Assembly (NCBI GenBank): GCA_944548615.1
Contig: OX155955.1
Span: 9,711,631 to 9,775,630 of the forward strand
Direction of reading: 5' to 3'
Origin: Micropterix aruncella
Taxonomy: Eukaryota; Arthropoda; Insecta; Lepidoptera; Micropterigidae
Length of the DNA stretch: 64,000 nt
The position numbers and the translations under genes were made by a program. The notes under the pieces are model-generated. The model was not told the DNA's origin. It saw nothing but the letters and a program-made list of their open reading frames with translations, and did no database searches. This document shows, piece by piece, positions 11,352 through 22,767 of this stretch. How positions within the stretch are numbered: position 1 is the first letter of the stretch; each line of letters opens with the position of its first letter.

Positions 11352-11783
11352 ATGACTATATTTCAAACACTCACTAGTAAGGCTTCCGGCATGCCATTGG
11401 GGTGGGGGAGGAGGTCCTTTCTGTTACAAGTAATGTACGTCATAGATAACAAGTCTATGGTACTGGAGGAAAAAGGAGGTAAGCCTTTTCTCTTGAACGC
11501 AACTGGGAATCTTTATCCTATCCACTTTTCCCGCGATTCCCAGTTTCTACGCCGCAGAACACAACCTCATCCAACCTCTGCCGTCCCCCTCACTCCTGAG
11601 GGATTTCCGTATGTTAGTCCTTTTCTTGGCAGCCGGGGTCAAGGACGCTACGCGCACGCCCTCAGGATCGCGCACCCATACACTTGCAGAGAATGGCGCA
11701 AGGCAGCGCTTCCCAAAATATTCAATCGTTTAATAACAGCCGCTCTTGCCGGCTTGTGCACTCACACAAGTGATCAGTTTTGA
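11352..11783 (+). CDS. 143-codon open frame, unknown, probably not a gene
   Basis: The longest non-repetitive ATG-started frame in this stretch, with higher GC than its neighbours. Its residues include GKPFLLNATGNLYPIHFSRD and PLTPEGFPYVSPFLGSRG. I recognise no domain, signal peptide or membrane segment. No splice sites or polyadenylation signal are obviously linked to it. It may be part of an uncharacterised repeat or a chance frame in GC-richer DNA. Confidence 0.2.
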   Translation: MTIFQTLTSKASGMPLGWGRRSFLLQVMYVIDNKSMVLEEKGGKPFLLNATGNLYPIHFSRDSQFLRRRTQPHPTSAVPLTPEGFPYVSPFLGSRGQGRYAHALRIAHPYTCREWRKAALPKIFNRLITAALAGLCTHTSDQF

Positions 11784-11814
11784 GGACCCGGCTCCGTTTA
11801 TGGTAAGATATGTA

Positions 11815-11995
11815 ACTCCCTAATTGTAATTAACTTGGGAGCTAAACGGAGATATCCTTCCAACTGGTAGTCAGGGGGCGAGTCTGCCCGCTGGTTACAT
11901 TTCCCGGTGCCTCTCCGTAAGGCGTTGGCCTCTGACGGGCAAATGGTTTCATTTCATACAGCGGGGGACAGAATTGTCACGGGCTTGTTCACCGA
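11815..11995 (+). repeat. Family A fragment
   Basis: It matches the middle of family A: GGAGATATCCTTCCAACTGG, then GAGTCTGCCCGCTGG, CGTAAGGCGTTGGCCTCTGA and CGGGC. After that the match breaks off, so only about 180 bp are kept. Confidence 0.65.
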
Positions 11996-12773
11996 TCGGC
12001 GCACAAAAATGTAACCCGGTTGTCAAGTCGTAACATGCGCGCATTTCCAACATATCTAGGACTTGATAAGAGTGACGAAACAGTCACAGTGACATTCCTC
12101 ATACGTAACTGTAAAAGTTGTTAATTCAAATATCAGAAGCTTAGAAATGTTTTTCATTTTGTATTTGGACCAGTTTAGCCTTAATCTTCGGTTTAAAGAA
12201 TGCAATACATGTTTGCGCAGATTTCGCGGGTTTTGGTGCTCTTATCGTTGCAGGAATAGATAAAATGCGCCAAACTGTTTCTATCTGTATTTTGCATATT
12301 TCTTTTTCTTTCATTTGAGACTATTATAAACATTCCGGGCCTAGCCGTTCACTTTCACAACGCATTTCAGGGAAAAAGATTTTTGTTAGTCCTACAAGCT
12401 TGAAAAAAGCAGACGATGATGAGTATTTTTGCATGTTGTTCACCAAGATCAAATTGCATATAATTACTCGGCTAGACATCCATGGGATAGACAGTATTTA
12501 TAAAGATTGCGGCCTATTACCAAGGGCAATACAATGTCTCAGTCCCATAATGCCTCGTTGAAGTGAGCCTGCGTTCAGTGTATTGTATCGCTTCTTCTAA
12601 AATTACATGGTTGGTCAAGGCAGTCGTTTTCCAAAGTGAGGTTTCTCAGTCTTTGGGAGCGTAGTGCACTGAACGCAAACATGAACATAGGAGCTGTCGT
12701 AGCATCGCTGTCAGTCGATAAAAATTTATTTTCCCTTTTCGTTTATCTACAGAATAAGTTTTTAATTAGTGAC
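11996..12773. other. No recognised feature
   Basis: Nothing supportable on either strand. Confidence 0.4.
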
Positions 12774-13148
12774 CTTCTTTAAGTGGGTTAATCAGTACGA
12801 GCAAATAAGCAACTTTTCATTAAAAAAAAAGAAAAAAAAAATATTTTTTTAAAGTTTTGAAAAACGTCACTGATAAATAAAAGTTGGACAAGGGTTAGGC
12901 CCGCTGTTCCATCTAGCAATATTTAAAATTTCGCGAATAAACAATATTTGAGATATTTTACCTACCGCTAGATGGCGCAACGCGCTAAACTTTTTACTAT
13001 TTTACAAAACAAATACTTTCAAAATTTAAAAAAAAAATGTTTTTTTTAATTTTGTTTTTTTTTTTAAATATTATCGAAAGTTACTTATTAGCTTATTACT
13101 GATTCATCCACTTTAAGGTTGTCACTTATTCAAATCTCGCCCTGTATA
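12774..13148 (+). mobile_element. MITE, TACAGGG-ended family, copy 2
   Basis: It shares AAGTGGGTTAATCAGTACGA and GCAAATAAGCAACTTTT with 59578-59782, carries the core CGCTAGATGGCGCA, and closes with CTCGCCCTGTATAT, the inverse of the TATACAGGGTGAG start seen at 59578. The left terminal repeat itself is lost in this copy. Non-coding. Confidence 0.55.
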
Positions 13149-14184
13149 TCGCTTTTAGTTTTTTTGATTGAAGAAAAAAATCTGCATTCTTTAACTTTCT
13201 TCGAAGTTAACCTCATTCACGCTTGCCACGCGCGCTCTTTCTTTTTTTTTTTTTTTAATTTGTTGATATTTATTTAAACCTTAAATTATTAACTAACTAT
13301 TATTATTTAACTATTCATATTTCATTTTTGCTTTTTATATGCTATTTTTTATAATTACCTATTATTAACGTGGTCATGTTATTTCTATTAAAAGTTGTTC
13401 ATGCGAGCTTTGTAAACTTTTCATAGAATAGTAAATTAGTTTTGTGTAAATAGGTTTTGCAAATCAAGTATTTACCAATTGTAAGTTTTCTGTGAAACAA
13501 GAGAAATAAAATTTCGCTCTTGAAATAAAATACATCGACAGTTTGGAAACCATTCGCGGAATTAAATATTTATTTGCTAGCCGGCAGTGTTTGTGTCTAG
13601 TTGTGTATTAGCTACAATGAGGAACTCCTTCCTATTTCGCCACATACATTCACACACACGTCGATTAGGTGGAGTGTGGTGATGTGGGTGCGTTGTTGGT
13701 TCCGTGTATGGGAATTTAAGGCGACCGCGATGCCCGCCAGTGAAAAGACTAGGCTGCGGTACGTTTGCGAAGCTAGCTTGACCAGAATTGAAAATTAATA
13801 TTTTCTTTATGCAGAATGCAGATCCTTTCTTTATTATTTGTTTACCTAATTTTGTTGTTTGTTGACAGGTTCACTGTCGTTTTTTCTATAGCTTCTTTGG
13901 GTCGGACTAACCTCACTGGCAGCCGGAGCCATATCGAAAAATGGATATGTGCTATATTTAAATAGTTTGTTTATAGTTTGTATACGTTAATTTCGTACTA
14001 TTTAGGTCTTTTGGATACCATCGGATCAATTTTCCACCTAGCCCGAACGAACGGAAATTGGATGATTAGTCGATTCCAATCTTTTGGTGACGCCAATATT
14101 TATGTAATTTTTTTAAACCAATGATTCGAAATAATTCTTTTAATTCAAAATTGGAACATAACAAAATTCATTCGATACCCCAAA
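13149..14184. other. No firm feature; possible LTR-element leader near 13530-13800
   Basis: An AATAAAATTTCGCTCTTG stretch ends in CATCGACAG, followed by TTTGGAAACCATTCGCGG, the kind of spacing seen between an LTR end and a primer-binding site. A short frame downstream ends MPASEKTRLRYVCEASLTRI, which could be the start of a gag protein. There is no second LTR and no other domain, so this is only a suggestion. Confidence 0.15.
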
Positions 14185-14720
14185 TCTATATAATATATAT
14201 AAAACAAAGTCAGGTTTGTTCGAACACTTATAACTCGAGAACGGCTACACCGATTTTCATAGTTTTTGATTTGTTGTATTTGTCTCCGTCCCGAATAGCA
14301 GAATAACTATTAAAAACATTGGAAAATTAACGAAAAAAAAATATTTTTCCCATACAAAATGTTCATGGGTTTCGTAACTGTCAAACATCTAATGTTCATC
14401 CCGTCGATACGGTAAACTTTCCCCTCAAATTAAAAAAAGTATTTAAATAAAGGTTTCGAATTGACAAGATATATCCACAATATTCGGACCACAATTAATA
14501 CATAGTCTAATTCAATCATGTCATGCTAACATGCGATTGATATACTTAATTTTTGTACTTTTATATTTCTTTTTGTGTTATTATCTTAATAAAGTAGTGA
14601 ACTTAATATTTATTTTGTATTCATTGTATTACTTCCATAAAATCATAAATTAAGTTCAGCTAATCTGTAACACGACATTCATTGACTGTTAGGCAGTACG
14701 AAGTTCGCCGGGTCAGCTAG
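14185..14720 (+). mobile_element. Non-autonomous Helitron
   Basis: It starts TCTATATAATATATATAAAA right after an A and ends CGCCGGGTCAGCTAG right before a T: the Helitron A|TC...CTAG|T rule. The sequence GGCAGTACGAAGTTCGCC just upstream of the end can form the 3' hairpin. It is 536 bp, non-coding, and closely related in its ends to the minus-strand copy at 3546-4094. Confidence 0.75.
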
Positions 14721-15205
14721 TAGATTTATAAAGTTTTGGTAAAATGTGAACGGGTGTACACAATATAAGACATAATAAATAGCAAACAAACATATAACAA
14801 CGCATCAGAAATAGATAAACAAACATATGCAAATAATAAACAAGCGATTATCTGATAAATCAATTTCCACTGGGCAGCAATTATTATCAATAATAATAAT
14901 AATAATTAAACGCTTTATTTGCTTCAACAAAAATTCGAGGTTAATGCCTAAAAGCAAAATCTTAAAGCTAACCTTAATTCTAATGAAACCTTTTAATTCT
15001 AATTAGAATAAAAGGGCCATCAAAAAAACGTATAATCGACCTAGGTGTAATCAATCGTTAAAAATAGCTAAACGTATACAACCAAATGATGTTGAGCAAT
15101 TACCTACGTAGTTAGTGAAATCGTGAAGTTATCCCAACCCAAATAGTGTATGGAACAAACATTCACAGTGTTGTAACGAAACGATGAATATAAACAAACG
15201 ATATA
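14721..15205. other. No recognised feature
   Basis: AT-rich; a short TAA repeat lies near 14890-14907. Confidence 0.4.
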
Positions 15206-15540
15206 ACAAGTAAATATATTAAAAATAATAATAAGCACGACTGCCGTTACAAAAAGTGAACTACTGTATTTTTAATTAATTACGATTACGGTTTTTTATG
15301 AAATATTTCTACTTCATGTATTTATCCATATAGATACATATTCAGAATCCTCTCAATCAGACCTTCATTTGAAATGAAACTGGATATATTTATGTTAATT
15401 TATTGACATTTGGATATTAGGACATTTAGACAACTATTTACTTGATATTTGGACAGAACTTGATATTTCTAAATCGGTTTGAGAGTTTAGAAGTCATGGT
15501 GGAATAATGAAACGGAAAACATATATAGATGAACCCTTAA
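15206..15540 (+). repeat. Family B repeat, copy without (TA)n expansion
   Basis: It begins AACAAGTAAATATATTAAAA, has GACTGCCGTTAC and GTGAACTACTGTATTT, then TGTATTTATCCATATAGATA, CTCAATCAGACC, TTATTGACATTTGGATATTA, and ends ATGGTGGAATAATGAAACGG and GATGAACCC. The same blocks in the same order occur at 30077-31168 and 44760-46140. There, the ATCCATATA site carries a (TA)n tract of some 200 bp. Confidence 0.7.
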
Positions 15541-16012
15541 CATATTATACTCCTTTTTAATAGGGCGGTTGTGTAAAAAGGACCTGCATACAGCAAGTTC
15601 CAATGTTTAATTTGAGTTGGGCTAACTAGACGAACGTGGCTGCCGTTGATATGGCCATTAGCGTTGGCACGCTTGGATAAATACCACAGGTCGACGATGT
15701 AAATTGATAATCTGCGCTCGGCGCGAATGCAAAATATTGTATATTTGTAGGCTTTTCGACATCGTTATCAAATCTAAAAACACCCTCTGAAGTACATTTT
15801 AATAAAATCAATCCGCCAAAATTTCATACCTTTGTATAGAACTGTCAATATTGCACCGTCACGGCCAACCTGACTGACTAGCGCACATCCTGGTCGGGAA
15901 TTTTGTAGACTTAGATCGAAACAATAAACTGCCTGGAACTACACTCCCCTTTTTGATACGGACAGTTTTAACAGACCCTCAGAATCATCAATATGGACAA
16001 TCCGATTCCTTT

Positions 16013-16250
16013 CATCCACCCATCGACCAACATAGAGTAACTATTACCTGCGTCGATCAGACTACTGGCACTGGGTCAGAGTCCCTTCGAACACCCATCG
16101 GCTAACATAGAGTAAGTATACTTTTGTTGATCGGACAAGTGACATTTGGTCGGAGTCCCTTCGAATAACCATTGACCAACATAGAGTAACTATTCCGGCG
16201 TTAATCGCACTACTAATAATAGGTAAGAGTCCCTTTGAACACCCATCGGA
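16013..16250. repeat. Minisatellite, ~75-bp unit, about three copies
   Basis: CATCGACCAACATAGAGTAA and its variants start at 16021, 16096, 16170 and 16244, a period of 74-75 bases. Each unit also holds a GAGTCCCTTCGAA phrase. Units differ by roughly one base in five to ten, so the array is old. It is not shared with other parts of the window. Confidence 0.75.
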
Positions 16251-16295
16251 GCAATGCAGATACTAATGTCGACATACATAATTGGTACAGTCCAA

Positions 16296-16560
16296 TGTGT
16301 TATATTTATTTATTTATTTATCTATTTAAAATATTATTCAGGAGCATTACAGACGAATCCAATTCGCCCTTTAATGTTAAATCTAGAGTGTACAAGTCCA
16401 TTATAACTGACTTACATAAGTAAACTAACACTGATATCAATAAAATATTTAAAACTCTAAGTAAAACAAACATTATGATAAAAATGAGATAGCAGGAAGT
16501 TGCCTTTTCAGTTGCTAAAGAGATATACAAGAGATGTCTAACTCAATAGGAAAGGAATTA
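16296..16560 (-). repeat. Family D, probable LINE 3' end
   Basis: The plus strand opens with TTTATTTATTTATTTATC, so in minus sense the block ends in a (TAAA)-like tail. The block GAGCATTACAGACGAATCC, AATTCGCCCTT, ATGAGATAGCAGGAAGTTGC, GATATACAA is repeated at 26620-26890 in the same orientation. A shared 3' part with a simple tail fits a non-LTR retrotransposon end. No coding part is present. Confidence 0.5.
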
Positions 16561-17199
16561 AAGAGATGTAGACCTCTCCTTACTAGCCTTTTTACAAAAA
16601 TGGTAAGGCACGTTAAACAATAGATGTGATCTCCTCGCTATATAATTTATCGGTACGTGCAATTGAACATGCAGAGGAAACTATACTGAACATATAAGAT
16701 TTGTCATTCAGTGATATACTACCAACTGGTGATGACACGATGGCGGAAGCAGTAAGGACGACCTGAATTGTGGCGATCACATGAAACGTAGCTGATTCAC
16801 GACACGACCTACCCAAAAAAATACCATTATAAATTAAAAGTGACTTTTAATTTTTATGCATTAAGAATCAGCAGCATTAAAAAATAAAAAGTAACCAGAG
16901 TGTGCAATAAAAAATGGCCACTATTCGCCCGAATTACCCCCCTGCGATGTTTTCTTGTTCACAAGAATGAAGAAAAGTCTGAAACGAACGTTGGTCGTTC
17001 GACACGAACGACCACTATGCAGAAAAAAATAAGAAAAATCGTTGAAGGCACTGAACAGCATCACATTAATCGGCATTGAACAGCATCAATTTAAAAAAAA
17101 GGTTTTGGACTCTTTCAGGTCTTTACATCTGGTCGGCTGAACTAACGTGTCATCCTCGAATAAGGCCGAATCTGGAATTAACTCGGTTTCGTATGCCAC
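16561..17199. other. No recognised feature
   Basis: Nothing supportable beyond a possible edge of the family A copy that follows. Confidence 0.35.
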
Positions 17200-17577
17200 G
17201 GCAGGTGGATCAGTTTCTCTGGGGGGGGGGGGGGGTGACCTTCGGGCGCTGCTGGGCTGTTTGCGTATCGTGCGGCGTCATCCAATCGACTGTGAACTCC
17301 GGCTATGAACTGAAGGTGTCTAGAATTGCTCTTATACGTTTTCCATGTAGCGAGGGTGGTTGTTGACCTAATGTCAGTAACTATCGAAACGACCCGTTGG
17401 TCACTTGATCCTGAGTGGTAGACGGGAAATGACGCCACGGTCCGCGATGAATTACCGCTAATATTAGGTAGAGGCCGCGCAAGCGACTTCGGATCCGTAT
17501 CCAGACGGGATGACGAAGACATCCGGCCAAGTATGATAGAGGGTCGCGAGGTTTTTCTGTAAGCAGGAAGGATGAAA
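17200..17577 (+). repeat. Family A copy, 5' and middle parts
   Basis: It matches family A from CCTTCGGGCGCTGCTGGGC, through CGACTGTGAACTCCGGC, to AGGTAGAGGCCGCGCAAGCG. A run of 15 G (17221-17235) replaces the normal CCCCTGGGA segment. Instead of running on into the family's 3' third, it passes into the inverted repeat 17578-17974. Confidence 0.65.
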
Positions 17578-17974
17578 ACACACATTCCTCTGTTATGTAT
17601 GTTTAGTAGACACTTACGATTTGTCACCTACTATATAACCCCTGGAGTTAACCCCAGTATAACGATATTGATAGTTCTTTCAATCTTGAGTGAACGTATA
17701 GACTTTGGGACGAAACAGTCCATTGTCTAGCTACGCCAACTTGCCCGTAAAAGTCCAACATCTTAATACGTGCCAACTGGGCCAATCTCCCAGTTGCCAC
17801 GCATTAAGACGTTGGACTTTTTAAGTTGGCGTAGCTAGACAATGGACTGTTTCGTCCCAAAGTCTATACGCTCACTCCAGGTTGAAAGAACTACCAATAT
17901 CGTTATACTGGGGTTAACTCCTACGTGACAAGTCGTAAGTGTCTACTAAACATACATAACAGTGGAATGTGTGT
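17578..17974. repeat. 397-bp foldback formed from the family A 3' end
   Basis: The left arm starts ACACACATTCC and the right arm ends GGAATGTGTGT. The arms run in parallel through GTTATGTATGTTTAGTAGAC, GTTAACCCCAGTATAACGAT, GACTTTGGGACGAAACAGTC and TCTAGCTACGCCAACTT, with few mismatches and one 16-base extra stretch on the left. A second inner pair (AAGTCCAAC...CAACTGGG) closes the hairpin around 17783-17788. The right arm is the family A 3' third in normal orientation, so the left arm is an inverted duplicate of it. Confidence 0.85.
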
Positions 17975-18089
17975 CTTTTTTTTTAGGTACATCTCGTATG
18001 GGGTTCTATGTTAGGTCCTTCATGTGGAACGGTTTGTTCGACGATCTACTGAGTATTCCTCTATAGCAGGACGATTGTTAGTGTTCATA

Positions 18090-18395
18090 CGGAAGATACG
18101 GTTCTCCTGCTGGGTGGGAATAATCGAGAGAAAAGCGACCGCAACACATGGCTTTATTCTCGGAAGGGACGAGCAAAACCAACTTACCGTTTATCCGGGC
18201 TAAACGCAAACCCTGCTGTGCTGAATTACATCATCGGCGTAACCATGTCTTTAGCGTCAGGGACATATCGGCCGAATTTTCCAACCAGGTTCGCAATCTC
18301 GGTATTATTCTTGGGCCGTCCGGTTCCTGTACGAAGAATGCGCGTGTCGCATCCTTGAAGGCACGCGACCATATTATATGGGTGTAGAATCGTTA
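18090..18395 (+). pseudogene. LINE reverse-transcriptase core remnant
   Basis: One frame gives VHTEDTVLLLG, a decayed form of the catalytic YADDTVLLL motif. Another frame downstream gives AEFSNQVRNLGIILG, the block S-x-x-V-x-N-L-G-V that follows it in non-LTR reverse transcriptases. The frame changes and the Asp-to-Glu change in the catalytic pair show it is dead. The last part of the same element seems to lie at 18640-19020. Confidence 0.5.
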
Positions 18396-18401
18396 GTAGT
18401 G

Positions 18402-19599
18402 AGTGAAATATCGTATTGACATGCAGTCCTAACTTTTGGTTTTGGGTGTCACTTGTTTGTCCTTGCCTAAGTCTGTCATGACGTTTTTTTCCTGTAACGT
18501 TTTCCTCTTCAAGTTTTCATTGACGCACAGTGACTTGTTGAGTTAAGTGAGTAGCTACTTGCTTTTAAGGAACTTGGATGGCATCATCGGCATATTTACT
18601 GCTCTATCGGCTCAAAAACGACCTCTGATATCTGAAGATAACCTGCTGCTCTCTACCCTGGGTGCCATGTGACTTCTCTTATCCTCTCGCGATACATGGA
18701 GCCCGTCTTTGGAATGCATTGCTGAAAAATGTGAGAACCGCACCGAGCATGACATGTTTTAAAAACAGACTCAGACAATATTTGCAATATTCTGCATAAG
18801 TTTCCTTTCCGTTTCCAACTCTCCTACTTTTTAAACGTTTGTGTCCTTAAAGGCTTTCTTTTATTTTGGTCTGGCATATTATGTGCCCATGAAGAGTTAA
18901 ACATATTTTATTTTTCAAATTTTCCATCTAGGTTAAGTAATATTCGCAAACAATGTTCTCACAATAGAATATTGCCTGTTGGCAATAATCTAACCTTTTC
19001 TTACGAATAAAGCGTTTTATCATATTTAAGCAGCTTCGTTGTGCTTTTGACTGAATTGAGTTAGTTCAGAGTAATTTCCCACCGAGTAATAAAGGCTGCC
19101 ATGATGTATAGCGGGTGTGGGGCGAGGGGTGCGGCGGCTGGCGAAACCCTAAATAAAGCAGTCGCAAGTACTTCTGACACATCGCGTCGCGTCGCGGCGG
19201 CTAAGCGTAGTATTTTAACTACAACCGTTTCAACTATTACCATGACCAAATGATGCCTGTTATCAGTAAGCTACGTCAGTTGTGTCTTGTAGCGCGAGAA
19301 CCTAGCAGATGCATTTTAACGAATTAGAAATACACACAGTACATAACTATTTCTGGATCACTGGCAAACATTCTGGTCTAACCGAAAAAAAAACTATTTT
19401 CCACACGTAATCGCCGCGTATCGTCCATATTTAAGAGTAAGTTTCAATTAGTCTTGCATTTTCCGTTTCACCATTACTGGAAGGTTTTTTGTCAGTATAC
19501 TGGATAACTAAAACACTTTTCTTATGTTGATATTCAGTCCCATTCGAGGTCTGACTTACATACTTGGACAGTTATAAAATCTTGGTTCTGAGTAAGTGT
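18402..19599 (+). repeat. Tandem unit 1 of a ~750-bp local repeat
   Basis: Landmarks in order: GACATGCAGTCCTAA, CCTGTAACGTTTTCCTCTTC, GTGAGTAGCTACTTG, CTTCGTTGTGCTTTTGACTG, a GC-rich box with GCGGGTGTGGGGCGAGGGG, then AAATAAAGCAGTCGCAAGTA, CAGTTGTGTCTTGTAGCGCG and GATATTCAGTCCCATTCGAG. The same series recurs three more times up to 24440. This unit holds an extra LINE tail (about 18600-19020); without it the length is near 760 bp. Confidence 0.7.
18640..19020 (+). pseudogene. LINE 3' end inserted in tandem unit 1
   Basis: The plus frame reads GARLWNALLKNVRTAPSMT, then CFKNRLRQYLQYSA-stop. This is the usual C-terminal tail of CR1/Jockey-type reverse transcriptases (G-x-R-L-W-N-x-L-P...F-K-x-x-L). 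The 3' part has a TATTGCC-TGTT-GGCAATA hairpin (18974-18991 region) and ends CTTACGAATAAAGCGTTTTA. Confidence 0.6.
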
Positions 19600-20344
19600 A
19601 GTATCGTGTTCATATGTAGCCTCATTTTTAATTTTATGTGTTCGTCTTTTTGTCGTGTATCTGATTTTGTGTGTCGTAGGTCTTTTCCTGTAGCATTTTC
19701 CTCTTCATGTTTTTATGGATACACAGTGAGTTGTTGAGTGAGTAGCTACTTGATTTACTTAGGTACTTACTTTGTTTAGGAAGCATTGATATATAAGCGT
19801 CTTCGTTGTGCTTCTGACTGAATTGAGTTAGTTTAGAGTAATTTCCTACTTAGTAATAAATGCTGCTATGATTGATATACGGCGGGTGTGAGGCGAGGGG
19901 TGCGGCGGCCGGTTCAAACATTAAATAAAGCAGTCGCAAGTACTTCCGACACATTGCGTCACGGCGGCTAAGCGCAGTATTTCAACCACAAACATTTCAA
20001 CATTCAAGCTGATTGCCAGTCGCCAGTTGTGTCTTGTAGCGCAAAAACCTAGAAATTGGATTTTATCGAATTGGATATACCCATAATACACCAATAATTC
20101 TGTACCACTGGAAAACTTTCTTGCCTAATCGAAAATTTGACTATCTTGCCGAACGAATTGAGGCATATCATACAGATTTAAGTGTGCCATGCAATTAGTC
20201 TTGCATTTTCCGATTCACCTTTGCAGGGAGTTTTTATTTTAGCATACTGGATATGCAAAACACTTATGTTGATATTCAGTCTCATTCGAGGTCTGTCTTA
20301 TGTACGTGAACAGTTATAAATTCTTGGTCCTAAGTAAGAATGAT
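19600..20344 (+). repeat. Tandem unit 2, uninterrupted
   Basis: It carries all landmarks of unit 1 in the same order with no insertion, and so gives the true unit length of about 745 bp. The GC-rich box is at about 19880-19910. No reading frame is conserved between units on either strand. Confidence 0.7.
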
Positions 20345-21367
20345 ATCGTATGAATTCACATGCAGTCTTTATTTTTAGTTTTGAGTGATTTTTGTCTTGT
20401 GTAATATTTGTATACTTGTTTATCCTCGACTAAGTCTTCTATGATATTTGTTTGGTTTGAAAAACTTTATTGCAATTACAAAAGAGAACGAAATACAAAA
20501 TGGTAAGCATATTGCTAAGTGGCAATATCTTTTAACCATATCCTCAGGGTTATAGTGACTGAATGTTTATGTAGGGAAATTCATATATAATAAGCGCGAT
20601 TTTTGTAAAATAGTGGTTATAATGAATGAGTAGATTTATATAATAAACCCAATAATGAAAGTAAGACCGATTTTTAACATATGTCAATATCTGAATAACG
20701 AAGGGATGAATGGGATATAAGAACAAGCTAGGAGACTTGCGGATGGGGGGGGGGGGGGGGTTAAACATTAGGTAACTGCCTCTTAATAGATATTTTAAAC
20801 CCGATCTGGTTTTCAAGTTGTCTCAGTGGCAAAGGCACAAACTTGCATATTCGGGTCGCCAGCAATGCGAATGAAAATGAATTTCTTTTTCTGTAGCATT
20901 TTTCTTACTCAGTAGTGAGTGGGTAACTTACTCTCATCAACTATATTTCGGAAATGTCAATCGTTAGGCGGCTTCGTTGTGCTTCTGACTGACTTGTGTT
21001 GGGTCAAAGTAATTTCCCACCGAGAATAAACGCTGCTATGATATATGGCGGATGTGGGGCGTGAAGTATGGCGGGTCCGGTGCAATCCAAAATAAAGCAG
21101 TCGAAAATACTTTCGACTCCGACATATCGCATCGCGGAGGCTAAGCGTACTATTTCAACCACAACCGTTTCAACACATGCCATAACTGAATGATGCCTGC
21201 TATATGCTGATTGCCAGTCGTCAGTTGTGTCTTGTAGCGCGAGCAACTAACAGTTACATTTTATCGAATTGGATTGGAAATACGCATAATACAATATCAT
21301 TTCTGGGCCACTGGAAAACTTTCTGGCATAATAAAAAAAAACTATTTTAGTATCTTATTCAGTGTAG
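20345..21367 (+). repeat. Tandem unit 3, with a LINE insertion
   Basis: It starts TATCGTATGAATTCACATGC and has the CTTCGTTGTGCTTCTGACTG landmark at about 20972, with the GC box and the TGTGTCTTGTAGCGCGAG landmark following. The segment 20455-20880 is foreign (a LINE tail on the minus strand). Without it the unit is close to 600-750 bp. The GATATTCAGTCC landmark is missing here. Confidence 0.65.
20455..20880 (-). pseudogene. LINE 3' end, minus strand, in tandem unit 3
   Basis: Minus-strand translation gives VPLPLRQLENQIGFKISIKR, then QLPNV-stop, a LINE C-terminal tail. Downstream (lower coordinates) is an ATATTGCCACTTAGCAATAT hairpin, and the element ends GCAATAAAGTTTTT. The hairpin plus terminal AATAAAG(C/T) arrangement parallels the LINE end at 18640-19020. 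A run of 14 G lies at 20747-20760 on the plus strand. Confidence 0.5.
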
Positions 21368-21402
21368 TATAAGTGATCTTATTCACATGCAGTCCTTATT
21401 TT

Positions 21403-22200
21403 TGATTACCCTATCAACGAGGTTTTCCGAAGATAATAATATGATAGTACCCAGAAGGTATACTACTTTTGGTCAGCGAACCTATACATTCATTGCCCCA
21501 AGGTTTTTCAATGCTCTTCCTGGCGACATAAAATCAGCACAAAATAAGACCTACTTTAAAAGGCTGCTTAGAAACTGGCCTGTAAAAGAGGGAAGACAAG
21601 GAATTTTAAAAATACTGGACATTATAACCTAACCCGGAAATTTGAATATTTTGAATCTTATATTGTATTATTTAATTATTATTATTTTATTTATTATTAT
21701 TATTATTATTCTTTTGTTTTAACGTATATTAAGAGATAATTTGTTTTAGTTTTAACACTATTTTATCTTAGTTATAAGTAAAATGCAGGACTATTTTGTT
21801 TAAATTCTTATTCTAATTTTTACTATTTTAAATTGTTTTGTTTTTTTTTGTTTTTATGATTTGAATTTATTTGCTGTCATTTTAATTTTCCACTTCTAAC
21901 TTTAATTTAATTATTTAATTTAATCAAGTATTCAGTCATTTTTAATATTGTTTTGCAATTCCATTTGTGCATACAAGGAATATATGCCAATCTTATAAAC
22001 ACGGTATTTGTGCAAGCACATTAAAAAAATATAACGTTTACCTTAGAACAGGTCCCGGCCTAGTTAGGTGACGTTGCCACTAGACTATGCATTGTATTCT
22101 TTTTTCTGCTTTTGATTCAATTTTGAAAGTATTCCTAAGCTGAAATTGTTTACTTTTTAATTATTTGCATTACTTATATAAATAAATAAAATTTTTGGGT
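21403..22200 (+). pseudogene. LINE 3' end inserted in tandem unit 4
   Basis: The frame 21387-21632 reads PRRYTTFGQRTYTFIAPRFF, then NALPGDIKSAQNKTYFKRLL. This is the C-terminal tail of a CR1/Jockey-type reverse transcriptase (T-x-x-G-Q-R-x...P-R-x-x-N-A-L-P). It is followed by an AT-rich 3' region that ends near AAATAAATAAAATTTTT (about 22183-22197). The true element starts near 21403; the residues before it are host sequence. Confidence 0.65.
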
Positions 22201-22767
22201 TTTAGTCTTTTTTTACAGTGTGTCATATTTTGTGAGTTGTACGTCATTTCCTGTACATTTTTTGTCTTTAAATGTCCACTAATGCACACTGAGTTGAGTT
22301 GTCTGAGTAGATTACTCTACTTAGGTACTTAATTTGTTAGAAAAATATTGACCTTTAAGCGGCTTCGTTGTGCTTCTGACTGAATTGTGTTAGATCAAAG
22401 TAATTTCCCACCGAGTAATAAACGCTGCTATGATATATGGCGGGTGTGGGGCGAGGGGCGCGGCGGCCGGTGCAACCCTAAATAAAGCAGTCGCAAGTAC
22501 TTCCGACACATCGCATCGCGGCGGCTAAGCGCACTATTTGAACGGAATGAGCGAAGAAAAAAGGCGAATTGAGAAGGACATATTGATTATTCCACGGACG
22601 CGTATGCCATCTCGCATCGCGCAGCCCCTCGGATAATATTCCCGCCATCCAATACCCCGGCGAGCCATTTCGTGCGGGGACAGCGGTGGCAAACTGGGGA
22701 TTAGTAAGGGACTTCGGACCGGCCGTTAGACCTGCGCGCGGCCGCAGTCGCAAAAGTCGATAAGACA

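Noticed and set aside
13530..13800. A full LTR retrotransposon
   Set aside because: Only a weak primer-site-like string and a short possible gag start are seen; no paired LTR, protease or reverse transcriptase nearby.
17076..17627. Frames of 96 and 149 codons around the poly-G run
   Set aside because: They run through a family A copy in which no frame is conserved among copies.
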